A stretch of 19,644 nucleotides of DNA from Gammaproteobacteria bacterium UBA2168 (GTDB taxonomy: Bacteria; Pseudomonadota; Gammaproteobacteria; Pseudomonadales; Azotimanducaceae), in assembly GCA_002327525.1 (NCBI GenBank), contig DCWG01000098.1, positions 1 through 19,644 of the forward strand. Direction: 5' to 3'. The notes under the pieces are model-generated. The model was not told the DNA's origin. It searched no databases and saw only the letters and a list, made by a program, of their open reading frames with translations. Every line of letters starts with the position of its first letter. Position 1 is the first letter of the stretch. The position numbers and the translations under genes are program-made. Positions 1 to 7,180 of the stretch are shown here, piece by piece.

Positions 1-304
1 TACGTTCGTGATGGGTGAAATTCACTTCCGGTTCATCGGACCGGCAGCGTACGGTGACCGGGTGATGACCAAAGTGAGTCTAGAAAAGTTTGGTGAGCGG
101 ACACTGCACTGGAACTGTGTCGCAACCAACGCCCACTCGGGTGACCTCATCTGTGAGGGTCGTGCTGTTCGCATCTACGCCCGAATCCAGGAGGACGGTA
201 ACCTCAAGTCGTATCCTATACCCGACCACATGCGAAAGACCCTTGAGGAGTTGGGCAACATCACCCAACTCGGCGATAGCTTGATCAACAACCCTTTGGA
301 GTAA
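1..304 (+). CDS. Acyl-CoA thioesterase, 4HBT/YbgC-FadM-like, partial (5' end outside window)
   Basis: The reading frame is open at the left edge and ends with TAA at 302-304, so only about the last 100 residues are present. The visible protein runs from a beta-strand segment containing 'FRFIGPAAYGD' through 'CEGRAVRIYARI' to 'SYPIPDHMRKTLEE'. This is the layout of the C-terminal half of hotdog-fold 4-hydroxybenzoyl-CoA thioesterase (4HBT) proteins, where 'aPa.yGD' precedes the central strands and 'piPe.lr..l' closes the domain. Family members hydrolyse acyl-CoA thioesters in the cytoplasm. The catalytic Asp near the N-terminus lies outside the window and cannot be checked. The in-frame GTG/ATG at 8-13 is probably internal. 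A rhodanese relic follows 7 bases downstream in the same direction, suggesting a former operon. The substrate cannot be inferred. Confidence 0.7.
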   Translation, partial: TFVMGEIHFRFIGPAAYGDRVMTKVSLEKFGERTLHWNCVATNAHSGDLICEGRAVRIYARIQEDGNLKSYPIPDHMRKTLEELGNITQLGDSLINNPLE

Positions 305-311
305 GCCTGCA

Positions 312-786
312 GTGATGCGAACTCCTGAACCGATAGCAGGCGTAGTGAACGCTAATGAATTGGTCGATAGGCTGAGCGACAACACCCTGCGCCTCTGTGA
401 CTGTCGATTCTCCCTGGTGAACGAGCATGCTGGACGGGAGCCCTACCAGGCCAACCATATTCCAGACACGGCCTATGTTGACCTGGGGCGGGACCTGGCT
501 GGCCCAATTACAACTACCAGTGGCCGTCACCCATTGCCCGCACCCACTGGCTGCCAACGATGAGGGCAGCGGGACGACGGCAGCGCGACTATGGTGGATG
601 CTGAAATGGTCTGGCGTTGACTTGCTGGCGTTGCTCGATGGTGGTGTGGCTGAATGGGAGCGCCGGGCGTTCCCGACGCAACGGGGCAACAACCGGTATC
701 CGGCAGCATATTTTGTCGGGAAGGTGCGCTCTGGAATGCAAGCACAGGCGAAAGTGGTTCTCGAGAGTATCGATCGCCAACAGCTG
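312..786 (+). pseudogene. Broken two-domain rhodanese (3-mercaptopyruvate/thiosulfate sulfurtransferase)
   Basis: The first frame, starting at GTG 312 or ATG 315, encodes the N-terminal rhodanese domain ('LRLCDCRFSL', 'YQANHIPDTAYVDL', 'GRHPLP') and stops at 561-563. The homology resumes in another frame at about 555 with 'NDEGSGTTAARLWWML' and 'LLALLDGGVAEWERRAFP'. It then reaches the inter-domain linker and the start of the second domain ('GMQAQAKVVLESIDRQQL', to about 786). Sulfurtransferases normally have roughly 20-25 residues between 'GRHPLP' and the 'YDdgsG' strand. These are missing here, so a small deletion plus a frameshift explains the break. The C-terminal domain with the active-site Cys loop is not recognisable. 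The gene is non-functional as read. An assembly error is less likely because sequence is missing as well as shifted. Confidence 0.7.
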
Positions 787-1189
787 TGCGACCCGGTGGC
801 TCATGGGTCGTCATCTGAGCAACAAACTGCCTTCGTACGCCCAAATCATCTCGTTAGGGAGAAGTCCGCAGGCGCGCTGCGACTGAAAGTATGGCCAGTC
901 GATGATGGCCCGAATCAATGCGGTTTCGTGGAATCCACCAACCGCTCCGTTGCAGGTACAGAGATCGACATCGTCGGTATCGATCCTTTGGAGTACTTCG
1001 TCGTGCATGGAAACAACGCATAGCCTGGTCTGGAGCGAGGTTCACATGCTCCGAACCACACACCTACATCTGAACCAGCTCCGAATCCACTCCCTTATCA
1101 TGCGATCTTAAGCCGCCGCCTCGGGCCTCAGTCCTTCTTGCCAGTTATCTAGTTCGAGCGATGGCGATCCCCCGTTGCCGGTTGTCCCC
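787..1189. other. Gene-poor stretch with decayed sequence
   Basis: This stretch lies between the rhodanese relic and the glutathione S-transferase. Open frames of 65-70 codons occur on both strands, but none has a convincing ribosome binding site or a family motif. The frame carrying the rhodanese relic stays open to 1023 and contains 'AGTEIDIVGIDP', which I could not assign. It is probably eroded coding sequence. No promoter, terminator or repeat was recognised. Confidence 0.5.
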
Positions 1190-1915
1190 TCAGATGTCCA
1201 GTTCTGGATAATGACGGAAAATACCGTCCTGGTTGAACGGGAGGCGACGGTCGGACTCAAGGTAGGCGGCGATGCGCTCGTGATTGCGCACGCGCTCCAC
1301 CAGCTCAGTGGTCCGCTCGATGTCGCCCACGAGGCCTAACAGTGCGTTTGGGAATGCATAACGCAAACCCTCGACAACCTGAAACAGGGATAAATCGCAG
1401 TAGGTCAGCTCCTCTCCCACCAGCCACTCGCTCTGGCTCGGGTTGGTTTCGATGAGGGTTTCGAAGTACTGAAGGAACGTCGGCATTCGATTGGAGCGGA
1501 AGTCTTCGGCGCGTAGCATTGCTTCAGGTTTCTGATCTTCGTAGTACTTGCTGACCGCGATGGGGTGGTGGGTGTCGTGAATTTCACGAACGAAATCTTC
1601 AACCGTTAGCGCGACGCCGAGGGCGAAATGCCTGTCTTTCTCCGTTTCAGGCGCAAGGTCGAGCCTCAACCCCAGATACGCGCATATATTCGCTGTCTGG
1701 AAAACAACAGTGTCACCATGACGCAGGTACGGCGGAGCGAAGGGCGCGTTGGCTGTGCGCGTACCGCCAATGCCAGCACCCTCCACCACTGCGGCCATTC
1801 CTTCCTCTCTCCCAATATCACGGTACTGCACACCTGCGCCTTCGAGCACAAGGCGGACGAATTCGCCACGACCGAGAATTCCAGGCCAGTAGAAAAATGT
1901 AAATTCATCGCTCAC
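1190..1915 (-). CDS. Glutathione S-transferase (Sigma/prostaglandin-D-synthase-like)
   Basis: The protein has 241 residues with a thioredoxin-fold N-terminal domain starting 'FTFFYWPGILGRGEFVRLVL'. The Tyr in 'FFYWPG' is placed like the catalytic Tyr of Tyr-type GSTs. An SNAIL-like position follows as 'VFQTANICAYLG', where 'Q-S-x-A-I' is usual and binds the gamma-glutamyl group of glutathione. The all-helical C-terminal domain includes 'EWLVGEELTYCDLSLFQVVEGL', the conserved 'lvG..lt.aDl.lf' N-capping region. The enzyme would conjugate glutathione to electrophiles in the cytoplasm. I chose GTG at 1915 because GGAGGA (1928-1923) sits 7 bases upstream. The ATG at 1930 overlaps that Shine-Dalgarno and would add five residues before the Val. 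It is a single gene with no co-directional partner in the window. A role in detoxifying intermediates of nearby pathways is inference. Confidence 0.8.
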   Translation of the reverse strand: MSDEFTFFYWPGILGRGEFVRLVLEGAGVQYRDIGREEGMAAVVEGAGIGGTRTANAPFAPPYLRHGDTVVFQTANICAYLGLRLDLAPETEKDRHFALGVALTVEDFVREIHDTHHPIAVSKYYEDQKPEAMLRAEDFRSNRMPTFLQYFETLIETNPSQSEWLVGEELTYCDLSLFQVVEGLRYAFPNALLGLVGDIERTTELVERVRNHERIAAYLESDRRLPFNQDGIFRHYPELDI

Positions 1916-1936
1916 CTCACGTTCCTCCATGCTCAC

Positions 1937-2249
1937 TAGAGAATAGTCTCACTCTCAAAGACTACAACGATTTGGTGTAAAGCATTCGAAGACGGTGGTG
2001 GCTAACCGGAAGGAGTCACCATCAAGGCTAGATGGCAGAGCGGACGGGACTCGATTTATTCCGCCTAATTCGCCAGCCGGATTCGAGCGCGCTCAACCGT
2101 CATCGACATTGCCCGCGTCCCCGCCGTGTCCTCACACACTGTCTCCTCATTCGACTGTCTTTGTTTGAGACATCGAAAATAGCCGGTCTCGTACGCGAAC
2201 CGATTATTACCGGGGTCGTACACCAACGTATCGTCGAGCTTCAGACGAA
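1937..2249. other. Intergenic stretch, no supported gene
   Basis: This lies upstream of the GST and before the LuxR relic. A minus-strand frame (2065-2253) encodes a charged 62-residue peptide with two Cys, but it lacks a ribosome binding site and matches nothing I know. A plus-strand frame covers the same bases. Neither is convincing. The GST promoter should lie near 1940-1990 but no clear -35/-10 pair was found. Confidence 0.4.
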
Positions 2250-2351
2250 TCACGTGCTGGGCATCACCGCAAGAACCTCTACCGGAAGCTCGGAGTCCAT
2301 AGCCGTTCGAACGCGGTAGCGGCCACCAGATCGCTGGGCATGGTGAGCTGA
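2250..2351 (+). pseudogene. C-terminal remnant of a LuxR-type HTH regulator
   Basis: In the frame ending at TGA 2349-2351 the sequence reads 'HRKNLYRKLGVHSRSNAVAATRSLGMVS'. It matches the recognition helix and tail of LuxR/FixJ-type DNA-binding domains ('vk.H..ni..KLgv.sR.eAva.a...gl'). The preceding helix is missing: in the adjacent frame only 'LGIT' remains at about 2255-2266, directly before the junction, where 'LGIT..TV..HRKN' would be expected. About 30 residues of a much larger protein survive and no start is present. The regulator may once have controlled the downstream racemase-hydantoinase operon, which is on the same strand 130 bases away. That is inference. Confidence 0.65.
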
Positions 2352-2361
2352 TTTCGGCCCT

Positions 2362-2380
2362 ATCACCCGAAACGGGTGAT
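2362..2380. promoter_or_regulatory. Perfect palindrome ATCACCCG-AAA-CGGGTGAT
   Basis: Two perfect 8-base arms (2362-2369 and 2373-2380) are separated by AAA. The element lies 10 bases after the LuxR-remnant stop and 100 bases before the racemase start. No T-tract follows, so an operator for a dimeric regulator fits better than an intrinsic terminator. A related half-site, ATCACGGGTA, begins at 2411. The controlling protein is unknown. Confidence 0.4.
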
Positions 2381-2480
2381 GAGCCTTGGCATTCCTGCTA
2401 ACCACCCCCCATCACGGGTAATTGTGGCCGCCGGGTCCAGGTGAAATCATCGTTCGTGTTTATCTGGGTGAGAGATCAGG

Positions 2481-3224
2481 ATGATGACGACGGAGATCCG
2501 GCTCTGCGTGCCGCTCACGACCGTGGGTCTGCGCAGGGAAGAAGATGTCGAAGATCTGGGTGGGGCCGATGTCCACGTGTCCGTACGAATGCTGGAGAGG
2601 GGTCCGGCTTCCATCGAGAGTCATGTCGACGAGGTGCTTGCCGTGCCGGACCTCCTGCGCATCGGCATGGAGGCACAGGCACAGGGTGTGGACGCAATGA
2701 TTGTCGACTGCATGGGTGATCCCGGTGTCGAGGCAGCGAGGGAGCTGCTGGACATCCCGGTGTTCGGTCCCGCGCAGGTCGCCATGCACATCGCCGGTAT
2801 GCTCGGGCATCGTTTCTGCGTCGTCACGGTGCTCGAGCGCCTGCATCCACTGATCGAGGATTTGGCTCGCCGTTACGGGGTGGACTCGATCATGGCGCGG
2901 CCGCGCTCCGTGGAGATACCGGTGCTCGAGATCGACAACGATCCCGACCAGCTGGTTGGTTCGTTCATCCAGAAAGCGGCGGCCGCTGTGCGGGACGACG
3001 AGGTGGACGTCATCGTGTTCGGGTGCACGGGTTTCTATGGAATGACGGAGAAGATCGAGCAGGGTCTGGCTGACATGGGCCTGGCGGGTGTACCGGTCAT
3101 CGATCCGATCCCGGTCAGCGTTGAGGTGGTGGCAGGCTTGTTGCGTCAAGGCATCTGCCATAGCAAACACGGTTTCCAGACGCCACCACAAAAAGACCGG
3201 CCCGGCTTCGAACTGGGGAACTGA
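2481..3224 (+). CDS. Aspartate/glutamate/hydantoin racemase family protein
   Basis: The protein has 247 residues, a usual length for the Asp/Glu/hydantoin racemase superfamily. These enzymes invert an alpha-carbon by a cofactor-independent two-base mechanism using paired Cys residues. Both are visible: Cys77 in 'IVDCMGDPG' and Cys182 in 'IVFGCTGFYG', each at the end of a hydrophobic strand in one of the two pseudosymmetric domains. The middle segment 'VFGPAQVAMHIAGMLGHRFCVVTV' is typical of HyuE-like proteins. Start ATG 2481 or 2484 is uncertain by one codon, with AGAGATCAGG just upstream. The next gene (HyuA-like) begins 4 bases after the stop and the DUF917 gene overlaps that, so all three are probably co-transcribed. 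Likely substrates are a 5-substituted hydantoin or a related ring or its ring-opened amino acid. Maleate or arylmalonate-type activity cannot be excluded. Confidence 0.75.
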   Translation: MMTTEIRLCVPLTTVGLRREEDVEDLGGADVHVSVRMLERGPASIESHVDEVLAVPDLLRIGMEAQAQGVDAMIVDCMGDPGVEAARELLDIPVFGPAQVAMHIAGMLGHRFCVVTVLERLHPLIEDLARRYGVDSIMARPRSVEIPVLEIDNDPDQLVGSFIQKAAAAVRDDEVDVIVFGCTGFYGMTEKIEQGLADMGLAGVPVIDPIPVSVEVVAGLLRQGICHSKHGFQTPPQKDRPGFELGN

Positions 3225-3228
3225 ACGC

Positions 3229-4806
3229 ATGGCGCAGAACCTGCGAATCGGCGTGGACGTTGGCGGCACCAATACCGACGCTGTGCTCATGGACGGCGAC
3301 AGTATCCTCGAGACCTGCAAGACGCCTACCACGCACGACATCGGCTCCGGGATCGTGTCGGCCATCCGCGAGTTGCTGCATCCCGAAGGCACGCACACAG
3401 CCGAGGTTCGAGCCGTGATGATCGGCACCACACAATTCACGAACACCTTCGTACAGGCACGGGGGCTGGCACGGGTCGGTGTTCTGCGTCTGTCGTTGCC
3501 CGCTTCGGCATCCTTGCTACCGCTCGCAGGTTGGCCACCCGTCGTGGCCGACGCGGTACGCGGGGTGAGCGTGCTCGTCCCCGGAGGTTATGAATTCGAC
3601 GGCCGGGAGATCTCATCATTCGATGAGCGGGCGGTGCGTGACGCGGCAAGACAATTCCGGGATGCCGGACTCACGGCGGTGGCGATCTCCTGCCCCTTTT
3701 CGTCGGTGCGCGACGACATGGAGGTACGGGCGCGCCAGATCGTCGCCGAGGAATTGCCTGATGCGGCGATCACTATGTCGTCGGAGATTGGCAGCACGGG
3801 ATTGCTGGCGCGCGAGAATGCGGCAATCATCAACGCCAGCCTCGCCCGGCTAGCAGAGCAGATCGTCGATTCTTTCCAGGCTGCGTTGGACAGCCTCGGC
3901 ATCGAGGCTCCCCTGTTCGTTTCGCAGAACGACGGCACGCTGATGAACGCCGGATTCACCAAGCGTTTTCCGGTACTCACCTTTGCCTCCGGACCGACCA
4001 ACAGCATGCGAGGCGCTGCGCTCTTGTCAGGATGCACCGACGGTATCGTCATCGACATCGGCGGAACGACCACCGATGTCGGCGTGCTTCAGAATGGTTT
4101 TCCGCGCCACTCCTCGGAACCGGTTCGCGTCGGTGGCGTCTACACCAACTTCCGCATGCCGGATCTGCTGTCGGTGGGACTGGGCGGCGGCAGCGTGGTC
4201 AGGAGAGAGCCGGAACTCAGCGTCGGACCCGCATCCGTCGGCCTCGACATCGTCCGTGAGGCGCTCGTGTTCGGTGGCCACACGTTGACGGCCACGGACG
4301 TGGTTGTAGCACTCGGCGCTGCGGAGGTAGGTGAGCGATCGAAGGTCGCCCACCTCGAGCAGGAATTCCTGGAGTGCTGTCGCACCCGCATCCAACAGAT
4401 CATTGTCGATACCATCGACCGGGTGAAGACACGCGCGGAAAACCAGCCCGTAATCCTGGTGGGTGGTGGCAGCATTCTCGTGACCCAACATCTCGAAGGC
4501 GCTGGTGAGCAGATTCTGCCACCGCACTCGAATGTAGCCAACGCGGTCGGTGCGGGCATCGCGCAGGTCGGCGGAGAGGTCGACCGGGTCTACTCGTTCG
4601 ACCAGCTCAGCCGTGATGCCGCCCTCGACATGGCGCGCACAGAAGCGATCGAGCAGGCACGACAGGCCGGCGCCCGGCAAAACGCCATCGATATCGTCTC
4701 GGTCGAGGAAGTACCACTCGCATACATGCCGGGCGGCTCGGTGCGGGTCCGCGTCAAGGCGGTCGGTGATCTGGATCTCGATCGTTTTTCGGGGACTTCG
4801 TCGTGA
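3229..4806 (+). CDS. Hydantoinase/oxoprolinase family protein (HyuA-like subunit)
   Basis: The protein has 525 residues. The N-terminus 'GVDVGGTNTDAVLMDG' (8-23) and the central 'IDIGGTTTDVGVLQNG' (from 275) are the two phosphate-binding loops of the Hydant_A_N and Hydantoinase_A domains, an ASKHA-type ATPase fold. A third Gly-rich loop, 'LVGGGSILVTQHL', lies in the C-terminal third. Family members couple ATP hydrolysis to opening cyclic amides such as hydantoins, 5-oxoproline or N-methylhydantoin. The start ATG 3229 has GGGGA at 3215-3219, and the longer open frame begins inside the racemase. Length matches the short stand-alone HyuA type rather than the ~690-residue HyuA that pairs with HyuB. 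No HyuB is present. Its stop overlaps the DUF917 start by four bases (GTGA), implying translational coupling and perhaps a complex. The exact substrate is unknown. Confidence 0.8.
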   Translation: MAQNLRIGVDVGGTNTDAVLMDGDSILETCKTPTTHDIGSGIVSAIRELLHPEGTHTAEVRAVMIGTTQFTNTFVQARGLARVGVLRLSLPASASLLPLAGWPPVVADAVRGVSVLVPGGYEFDGREISSFDERAVRDAARQFRDAGLTAVAISCPFSSVRDDMEVRARQIVAEELPDAAITMSSEIGSTGLLARENAAIINASLARLAEQIVDSFQAALDSLGIEAPLFVSQNDGTLMNAGFTKRFPVLTFASGPTNSMRGAALLSGCTDGIVIDIGGTTTDVGVLQNGFPRHSSEPVRVGGVYTNFRMPDLLSVGLGGGSVVRREPELSVGPASVGLDIVREALVFGGHTLTATDVVVALGAAEVGERSKVAHLEQEFLECCRTRIQQIIVDTIDRVKTRAENQPVILVGGGSILVTQHLEGAGEQILPPHSNVANAVGAGIAQVGGEVDRVYSFDQLSRDAALDMARTEAIEQARQAGARQNAIDIVSVEEVPLAYMPGGSVRVRVKAVGDLDLDRFSGTSS

Positions 4807-5897
4807 GCTTCGAGCCAACGGACATCCAGGACCTGGCGCGGGGTGCCGCGCTGCTCGGCGCCGGTGGCGGCGGAGATCCCTATCTCGGCAGCCTGCTGCT
4901 CGAAGCGGCGGTTGCCGAACATGGCGCGCCCCGGCTGATCAATGTCGAGAGCCTGGCGGATGATGATCTGTTGATACCCGTAGCGATGATGGGTGCGCCT
5001 ACGGTGCTGCTGGAGAAGTTTCCCAATGGTGGTGAGGGCAAGCGAGTGCTTGCCCGCCTCGAAGACCGGATCGGACGCCGGGCGACTGCCATCATGGCGG
5101 CTGAGATTGGCGGCGGTAACGCCCTCATACCGCTGATGCTCGGCGCACAACTCGGGCTCCCCGTGGTGGACGGCGATGGTATGGGCCGAGCGTTTCCGGA
5201 ACTGCACATGGTGACGTTCAATATATTCGACGTGTCCATCTCGCCGATGGCGATGACGGATGAGCACGGTAACGTGGTCTCCATCGACGGCGTGGGTGGT
5301 GAGCATGTCGAGCGTCTGGCTCGCCACGTGATCATGGGTATGGGCGGTTCGGGCATGATCGCGCTATACCCCATGAACGGAGTTCAGGCCAGACAGGCTA
5401 CCGTTCGCGGCACCATCAGCATGGCCATGGAGATCGGCGCCGCTCTGCGCAATGCGCGCGAGGCGGGCCTCGATCCATTCGAGGCGCTGAGCGATTACCT
5501 GCGCTCGACACCGTATTATCAGCACTGCCACGCGCTGTGCACCGGCAAGATCGTCGATCTCCAGCGTGAAACCCGGGCGGGCTTTGCTGTTGGCAGAGCC
5601 ATCATCGAAACACACGGCCGATCTTCGTCGACCACGAAAATCGAGTTTCAAAACGAGCACCTGGCGGCATGGACGGATGGCAGGCTACGCGCGAGTGTGC
5701 CCGATTTGATCTGCGTGCTCGATCAGGAGACCGCGGAACCGATTACCACGGAAGCACTCAAGTACGGTCAGCGCGTGCACGTGATGGCCATCGGTGCACC
5801 ACCAATCCTGCGCGAGACACGCTCGCTGGCGGTGCTCGGCCCGCAGGCATTCGGGTACGAACACGATTTTCAGGAAATTGAACAACTGAACCAGTAG
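4803..5897 (+). CDS. DUF917 family protein (S-methyl-thiohydantoin desulfurase-like)
   Basis: The protein has 364 residues, normal for DUF917. The hallmark N-terminal Gly-rich motif 'GAGGGGDPYLG' spans residues 19-29. Other family-like segments are 'AAEIGGGNALIPL', 'PVVDGDGMGRAFPEL' and 'FDVSISPMAMTDEHGN'. The C-terminal region 'VPDLICVLDQETAEPITTEALKYGQRV' is a usual DUF917 ending. As I recall, Pfam now names this family after S-methyl thiohydantoin desulfurase, from work on ergothioneine-type degradation, so hydrolysis at a (thio)hydantoin ring carbon is the best functional hint. It is not proof of substrate. Start GTG 4803 overlaps the HyuA-like stop (TGA 4804-4806), with GGGGA at 4791-4795 as ribosome binding site. 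DUF917 and HyuA genes are commonly adjacent, consistent with partner subunits or consecutive steps. Confidence 0.8.
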   Translation: MSFEPTDIQDLARGAALLGAGGGGDPYLGSLLLEAAVAEHGAPRLINVESLADDDLLIPVAMMGAPTVLLEKFPNGGEGKRVLARLEDRIGRRATAIMAAEIGGGNALIPLMLGAQLGLPVVDGDGMGRAFPELHMVTFNIFDVSISPMAMTDEHGNVVSIDGVGGEHVERLARHVIMGMGGSGMIALYPMNGVQARQATVRGTISMAMEIGAALRNAREAGLDPFEALSDYLRSTPYYQHCHALCTGKIVDLQRETRAGFAVGRAIIETHGRSSSTTKIEFQNEHLAAWTDGRLRASVPDLICVLDQETAEPITTEALKYGQRVHVMAIGAPPILRETRSLAVLGPQAFGYEHDFQEIEQLNQ

Positions 5898-5946
5898 CGG
5901 TGGCATCGGGAGTGGGCCAGGCCATGAAATCACAAGAAGAAACAAC

Positions 5947-6118
5947 ATGATGAAATTAGAGCTACTCAAAGAACTGTCTCGCAGCATGGCGCTCGTGGCT
6001 GCTGCGACGGCATTCACGGGCGCTGCAACGTCCATCCCGAGCGTGGCCACGCCGAGGAAGCAAACGTCGGCGCGATAGAGGAAATCGTCGTGACGGCACG
6101 GATGCCGGAGGAAGGGAT
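5947..6118 (+). pseudogene. N-terminal remnant of a TonB-dependent receptor
   Basis: From ATG 5947 (or 5950) a signal-peptide-like stretch 'SRSMALVAAATAFTGAATS' follows a short charged N-terminus, then a TAG stop at 6076-6078. In another frame, just after it, the sequence reads 'IEEIVVTARMPEEG'. This is the start of the mature domain in the large '(I/L)EEIVVTAR.REE' class of TBDRs, the TonB-box region. Thus one frameshift separates signal peptide and TonB box, and nothing of the plug or barrel follows. After about 6117 the same frame enters luciferase-like monooxygenase sequence. The remnant lies 49 bases after the DUF917 gene on the same strand, so the ancestral locus probably encoded a receptor there. 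Confidence 0.7.
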
Positions 6119-6280
6119 CGATTGGTTCATGATCGCAGGCGACCCGCTAGACTGTTTGGCACGCGTGATGGCTTCCACGAAGCCGGATCGACATCCGTTA
6201 TTCTCAACTGCATGGATCTAAGCGTGACCAACGGACTTGTGGAACTGGTCGGCGAGGCCGTCATACCGGCGTTAGGCTGA
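6117..6280 (+). pseudogene. C-terminal remnant of a luciferase-like (LLM) flavin-dependent oxidoreductase
   Basis: The frame shared with the TonB-box remnant continues 'DWFMIAGDPLDCLAR'. After a frame change near 6160-6165 the sequence reads 'FHEAGSTSVILNCMDL', 'NGLVELVGEAVIPALG' and a TGA stop at 6278-6280. This order ('f.iaGdP...larl.e..eaG.d.vil', then '...l.l...eVlPal') is the ending of bacterial luciferase-family monooxygenases and F420-dependent reductases. About 50 residues remain of a ~330-residue family. The stop is 17 bases before the GTG start of the molybdenum hydroxylase FAD subunit, so the LLM enzyme was probably the first gene of that operon. LLM enzymes oxidise or reduce small organic substrates, so its loss may have changed the pathway. 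Confidence 0.6.
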
Positions 6281-6297
6281 GCGGTGCGGGAGTTGTA

Positions 6298-7167
6298 GTG
6301 GACTTCATTCGTACAACAAGTATGGAACACACCCTCAGCGTACTCGAGGCATACGGCAGTGCGGCCACCCTGCTCGCGGGTGGAACGGATGTGTTTGCAC
6401 AACTCCCCCGTGGCGAACTGACCCCCGGGGTACTGGTGCACATCATGCCGGTGCCTGGTCTGTCGTCAGTCGTTCTCGAGGGCGGCGCTATCAGCATAGG
6501 TGCGCTGGCCTCGCACCGGCGGATAGCAGTAGATGGAGCGCTCGGCGGCTTCGGATCGTTGCGTCAGGCGGCGGCGCAGATAGGCGGTTGGCAGACTCAG
6601 GCGGTCGGCACCATTGGCGGCAATGTGTGCAACGCATCCCCTGCCGCGGATTTACTGCCGCCCCTGCTCATCCATGACGCGCGAGTGGCCCTGGTCAGCG
6701 CTTCGCGGGGTGAGCGGTCGCTGCCGGTGAGTGATTTTGTGAAGGGGCGTCACGCGACGGCTCGCGAGGCAGACGAACTGGTCACATCGTTCCTGCTGGA
6801 ACCGCCCGGTACGCACACGGCGGACATCTACCTCAAGGTAGGGCGCCGCAGCGCCATGGAAGTGGCGATTTTGGGCCTGGCGCTACGCCTGACCCTGGAT
6901 GACCGTGGCCGCGTGGCGCAGGCCCGGGTGGCAACCTGCGCGGCCTCTCCCTGTCCGATGCGGATCACCGCGGTGGAGGAGATCCTGCAGGGAGAAGAGC
7001 TGTCGGCGGACCTCATCGCAGAGGCCGGGCAATCGTTGCGTTCGTCTCTCAGCCCAATCGATGACGTGCGTGGCAGTGCCGCCTATCGGCTGGCAGTCGC
7101 GCCACGCCTGCTGGCGCGGGCGATCGAGCAGACGAAGGTGCAGATCATGCTGGCTAACAGCGGATGA
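6298..7167 (+). CDS. Molybdenum hydroxylase FAD-binding (medium) subunit
   Basis: The protein has 289 residues, typical of CoxM/CutM-type medium subunits of the xanthine dehydrogenase family. The two FAD-contacting motifs are present: 'AGGTDV' at 27-32 and 'TIGGNVCNASPAAD' at 105-118. The C-terminal CO_deh_flav_C region contains 'YLKVGRRSAMEVAILGLALRL'. The subunit passes electrons from the 2Fe-2S clusters through FAD to the final acceptor, in the cytoplasm. Start GTG 6298 has GGGAG at 6288-6292, five bases upstream. The small subunit follows after 13 bases and the large subunit overlaps that one, so the three genes form one transcriptional unit in the order medium-small-large. The Cys after 'GGNV' is also found in other family members. 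The acceptor is not predictable. Confidence 0.92.
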   Translation: MDFIRTTSMEHTLSVLEAYGSAATLLAGGTDVFAQLPRGELTPGVLVHIMPVPGLSSVVLEGGAISIGALASHRRIAVDGALGGFGSLRQAAAQIGGWQTQAVGTIGGNVCNASPAADLLPPLLIHDARVALVSASRGERSLPVSDFVKGRHATAREADELVTSFLLEPPGTHTADIYLKVGRRSAMEVAILGLALRLTLDDRGRVAQARVATCAASPCPMRITAVEEILQGEELSADLIAEAGQSLRSSLSPIDDVRGSAAYRLAVAPRLLARAIEQTKVQIMLANSG

Positions 7168-7180
7168 GGAGGGCACTGGT

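Noticed and set aside
800..1023. Possible glycoside hydrolase-like motif 'GTEIDIV' in the open frame after the rhodanese relic
   Set aside because: A single short resemblance without supporting flanking motifs. It could be chance in decayed DNA.
2065..2253. Small minus-strand frame with two Cys and a charged composition
   Set aside because: No ribosome binding site, no recognised family, and it overlaps the LuxR remnant boundary.
2460..3446. Minus-strand open frame of 328 codons opposite the racemase
   Set aside because: Composition is typical of an antisense shadow, and the plus strand encodes a racemase with both catalytic Cys.
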